DNA from: Chloroflexota bacterium
Lineage (GTDB): Bacteria; Chloroflexota; Dehalococcoidia; GIF9; UBA5629
Assembly (NCBI GenBank): GCA_016875975.1
Contig: VGOF01000048.1
Span: 1 to 8,768, forward strand
Length of the DNA: 8,768 nucleotides
Direction of reading: 5' to 3'
Part shown: positions 6,818 to 8,768 of the stretch, one piece after another
Numbering within the stretch: the stretch's first letter is position 1
How the letters are laid out: each line of letters begins with the position of its first letter
Notes under the pieces: model-generated
The model's database searches: none
What the model was told of the DNA's origin: nothing
What the model saw: only the letters and a program-made list of their open reading frames with translations
Position numbers and translations under genes: made by a program

Positions 6818-8339
6818 CTTACAATTTCGACTCCTGGCAGCTTTCACCCTGGTGATTCTGGTTACTGTCGGCAGCATATTCTTTCTTATTAGCCAGGCCA
6901 CTATAGCAGAAGTTCACCAATTCGGCGAGAGGTTTGAACGAGCATATACCGGCAAGATGAGAGCCGAGCTATCCCGCTACTATTCCACCCGAGGAGGATG
7001 GGAAGGCATCCAACCTATGGTAGAGCAGTGGAGCGAATTCTATAAGCAACGCATCCTAGTCACTGATATCACAGGCACCGTAATTGCCGATTCCAAGAAG
7101 GAGTTAATAGGTAAACCATATTCCCCTGATGCCCCAGGCATACCAATACAAAGCCCCCATAGAGGAGACTTCGAAGATACCGGCACTGGGACTGAGGGCT
7201 TCGGAAGATTGCTACAACCCCCCTGGGAGCGAGAAACCATAGGCATGCTCTATATTAGCCCGGGGCTGCTAGCAGACTCAGAGCGAGTTGCCCTGCAAAT
7301 CCTTTACAGTAAAATAGGCCGTTTTTTCCTCTGGGGAGGCTTAATAGCGGTTGGTATCGCCCTGGCGATAACTTTCTTGATGTCACGACTAATTCTTTCC
7401 CCGGTCAGAGTGCTCATCCTTTACAGTAAAATAGGCCGTTTTTTCCTCTGGGGAGGCTTAATAGCGGTTGGTATCGCCCTGGCGATAACTTTCTTGATGT
7501 CACGACTAATTCTTTCCCCGGTCAGAGTGCTCACCACCGCGGCTGAAAGCTTGGGGCATGGTGATTTCTCCCAACGGGTGCAAATCAAGGATAAGGGTGA
7601 GCTAGGAGAACTAGCCAACGCCTTCAACTCCATGGCCAATGACCTGGAACGTGCCGAGCTGCTGCGACGCAATCTGGTAGCAGATGTGGCCCACGAGTTG
7701 AGAACCCCGCTTTCCAACTTGCGCGGCTACCTCGAAGCAGTCAGCGATGGGATAGTAAAACCAGATGTGAATACCATCCGCTCCCTTAATGAAGAGGCAA
7801 TGCTGCTATCACGGCTGGTTGACGACCTCCAGGAACTCAGCCTGGCTGAGGCAGGTAAGATAAAACTAACCCGCCAACCTGAACAAATCGCTGACCTGGT
7901 CAAACAGGCAGTGGCGGCCGCACAACCTCAAGCTACAGCAAAGGGACCATCCCTGGTAGCAAACCTACCCGACCATCTGCCATCAGTGCATATTGACCAC
8001 CAACGGGTCATCCAGGTCCTGCACAATCTTATAGAAAATGCCATAGCCCACACCGCAGAAGGCGGCACCGTAACAATTGACGCCAGACAACACCAGAACC
8101 AGGTCGAGGTAAGCATTACCGACACCGGAGAAGGCATTCCCCCTGAGGACCTACCCTATATTTTCGAGCGCTTCTACCGGGTGGACAAGTCCCGAGCCAG
8201 GGCTACCGGCGGCACTGGCCTGGGCCTTACCATTGCTAGACGATTAATAGAAGCACACGGCGGCAAAATCGAAGTTCAAAGCGAGCCGGGTAAAGGCAGC
8301 CGCTTTACCTTTACCCTTCCTATAGTTAGCAAATCTTAA
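6807..8339 (+). CDS. Sensor histidine kinase with duplicated second membrane helix
   Basis: As given, 510 residues; about 471 without the duplication. Order: first membrane helix (9-28); an extracytoplasmic sensor region (about 31-160) with the Cache/PAS-like strand RILVTDITGTVIADS; second membrane helix (173-193), repeated exactly at 212-232; HAMP (about 233-285). The dimerisation domain follows with phospho-acceptor His296 in DVAHELRTPLSNLRGYLEA, then the ATPase domain with N-box NLIENAIAHT (near 407-416), G1 DTGEGI (439-444), F-box FERFYRVD and G2 GGTGLGL (468-474). The catalytic core is intact. The duplication should add one membrane crossing; if both copies span, HAMP and kinase domains would end up outside the cytoplasm. 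Start ATG 6807 overlaps the regulator gene by 11 bp and begins MTHSLQFRLL; ATG 6774 is possible but overlaps by 44 bp. The partner is the upstream regulator; domain order resembles BaeS-like stress kinases. Confidence 0.93.
   Translation: MTHSLQFRLLAAFTLVILVTVGSIFFLISQATIAEVHQFGERFERAYTGKMRAELSRYYSTRGGWEGIQPMVEQWSEFYKQRILVTDITGTVIADSKKELIGKPYSPDAPGIPIQSPHRGDFEDTGTGTEGFGRLLQPPWERETIGMLYISPGLLADSERVALQILYSKIGRFFLWGGLIAVGIALAITFLMSRLILSPVRVLILYSKIGRFFLWGGLIAVGIALAITFLMSRLILSPVRVLTTAAESLGHGDFSQRVQIKDKGELGELANAFNSMANDLERAELLRRNLVADVAHELRTPLSNLRGYLEAVSDGIVKPDVNTIRSLNEEAMLLSRLVDDLQELSLAEAGKIKLTRQPEQIADLVKQAVAAAQPQATAKGPSLVANLPDHLPSVHIDHQRVIQVLHNLIENAIAHTAEGGTVTIDARQHQNQVEVSITDTGEGIPPEDLPYIFERFYRVDKSRARATGGTGLGLTIARRLIEAHGGKIEVQSEPGKGSRFTFTLPIVSKS
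7299..7532 (+). repeat. Perfect 117-bp tandem duplication inside the kinase gene
   Basis: Unit 1 is 7299-7415 and unit 2 is 7416-7532. I compared them base by base and they are identical, with one further shared base (A) at each unit's end. The unit is 39 codons, so the frame is kept, and it encodes the second membrane helix plus the first HAMP residues (ILYSKIGRFF... to LSPVRVL). No longer homology is seen at the junctions. Perfect identity implies a very recent event or an assembly artefact. Confidence 0.97.
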
Positions 8340-8367
8340 CAATTGATTAACAGTTTTCTGGTATCAT
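8336..8367 (+). promoter_or_regulatory. Pho-box-like promoter 4 (TTAACA-N5-TTAACA-N9-TATCAT)
   Basis: Exact TTAACA half-sites at 8336-8341 and 8347-8352 are 11 bp apart, and TATCAT at 8362-8367 follows after 9 bp, identical in layout and -10 sequence to promoter 2. The kinase stop codon TAA (8337-8339) lies inside the first half-site. It should drive the adaptor lipoprotein gene, with transcription from about 8374. Confidence 0.78.
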
Positions 8368-8412
8368 TCGCAATCACGCATACCATCTCAACCTAAGGTG
8401 AAAGTACTACGG

Positions 8413-8768
8413 ATGGACAACACAGCACTACTGAGAAGCATAGCGATAACAGTGGCTATCTGCGCACTCATCTCCACATGTCTGGGCTGTAACAAGAAAA
8501 CAGCCACGCCAGCACCACAAACACAGATAGTTACCATACAGCATGGTGATTTGACAATATCTGTCCCTGTAGATGGCAACTTGGTGATGCCACAGGCTTT
8601 CGACCTCCGTTTCGGCACGCCAGGCGATGTCAAAGACGTGCTGGTAGAAGAAGGAGACCATGTCAAAGCAGGGGCAATACTGGCAATGCTAGACAACACC
8701 GCACAGAGATTAGACATCCAATCGGCCAACTCCTCTTTACAGAAAGTCTTAAGCAACCTCTACCAAAC
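8413..8768 (+). CDS. HlyD/RND-type periplasmic adaptor lipoprotein, 3' partial
   Basis: The first 118 residues are visible and the gene runs off the window. The N-terminus is a hydrophobic signal (LLRSIAITVAICALIS) ending in TCLGC-N; Cys at the end fits a lipoprotein, though the lipobox has Cys rather than Leu at -3. After a Thr/Pro linker comes a first beta strand (IVTIQHGDLTISVPVDGNL), then the biotinyl/lipoyl-like hairpin segment with GTPGDVKDVLVEEGDHVKAGAILAMLD, the signature of membrane-fusion (adaptor) proteins. The start of the helical hairpin follows (NTAQRLDIQSANSSLQKVL). Such proteins link an inner-membrane ABC (MacB-type) or RND pump to the outside; the pump genes would be expected to the right. 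ATG 8413 is used; the in-frame GTG 8398 (VKVLRM...) gives a more basic N-terminus and is a real alternative. AAGGTGA at 8395-8401 is the likely ribosome site for ATG 8413. Confidence 0.85.
   Translation, partial: MDNTALLRSIAITVAICALISTCLGCNKKTATPAPQTQIVTIQHGDLTISVPVDGNLVMPQAFDLRFGTPGDVKDVLVEEGDHVKAGAILAMLDNTAQRLDIQSANSSLQKVLSNLYQ

Noticed and set aside
8388..8756. 122-codon frame on the - strand opposite the adaptor gene
   Set aside because: The + strand frame carries a lipoprotein signal and a membrane-fusion domain; the antisense frame shows no recognisable domain.

Overview
The window is bacterial DNA with moderate GC. Every gene I can support reads on the + strand. The protein set is a large secreted Asp-box/fibronectin-like protein with a C-terminal anchor, a MoxR ATPase paired with a CoxE-type VWA protein, a short zinc-ribbon protein, a small exported protein, a PhoB/OmpR-type two-component system and a HlyD-type lipoprotein. 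This would fit an uncultured Chloroflexota, possibly Dehalococcoidia. That assignment is a guess from gene style; no taxonomic marker is present.

Layout. Positions 3-2639 hold the 3' part of a surface protein whose start lies outside the window. Positions 2640-2945 are intergenic, with a GC-rich hairpin and a degenerate repetitive tract. Positions 2946-5015 are a two-gene MoxR AAA+ / VWA operon. Positions 5016-8768 hold four transcription units: a zinc-ribbon gene broken by a 7-bp insertion, a small exported protein, an overlapping response regulator and sensor kinase pair, and the start of a HlyD/RND-type periplasmic adaptor lipoprotein.

The most notable signal is regulatory. Each of the four downstream units is preceded by the same module: two TTAACA half-sites exactly 11 bp apart (TTAATA in one half-site) and, in three of the four, a TATNNT-type -10 box exactly 9 bp further on. 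This is the architecture of a PhoB/PhoP-class activator site replacing the -35 element. The regulator encoded in the cluster belongs to that class. The simplest reading is a compact self-regulated regulon in which the kinase/regulator pair controls itself, the two small proteins and the adaptor/efflux genes that start at the right edge.

Two lesions sit inside this regulon. The sensor kinase has a perfect 117-bp in-frame tandem duplication covering its second membrane helix and the start of HAMP, which should add a membrane crossing. The zinc-ribbon gene has a 7-bp insertion exactly between the cysteines of its second zinc knuckle. Both could be recent mutations or assembly errors, and read-level checks would separate these.
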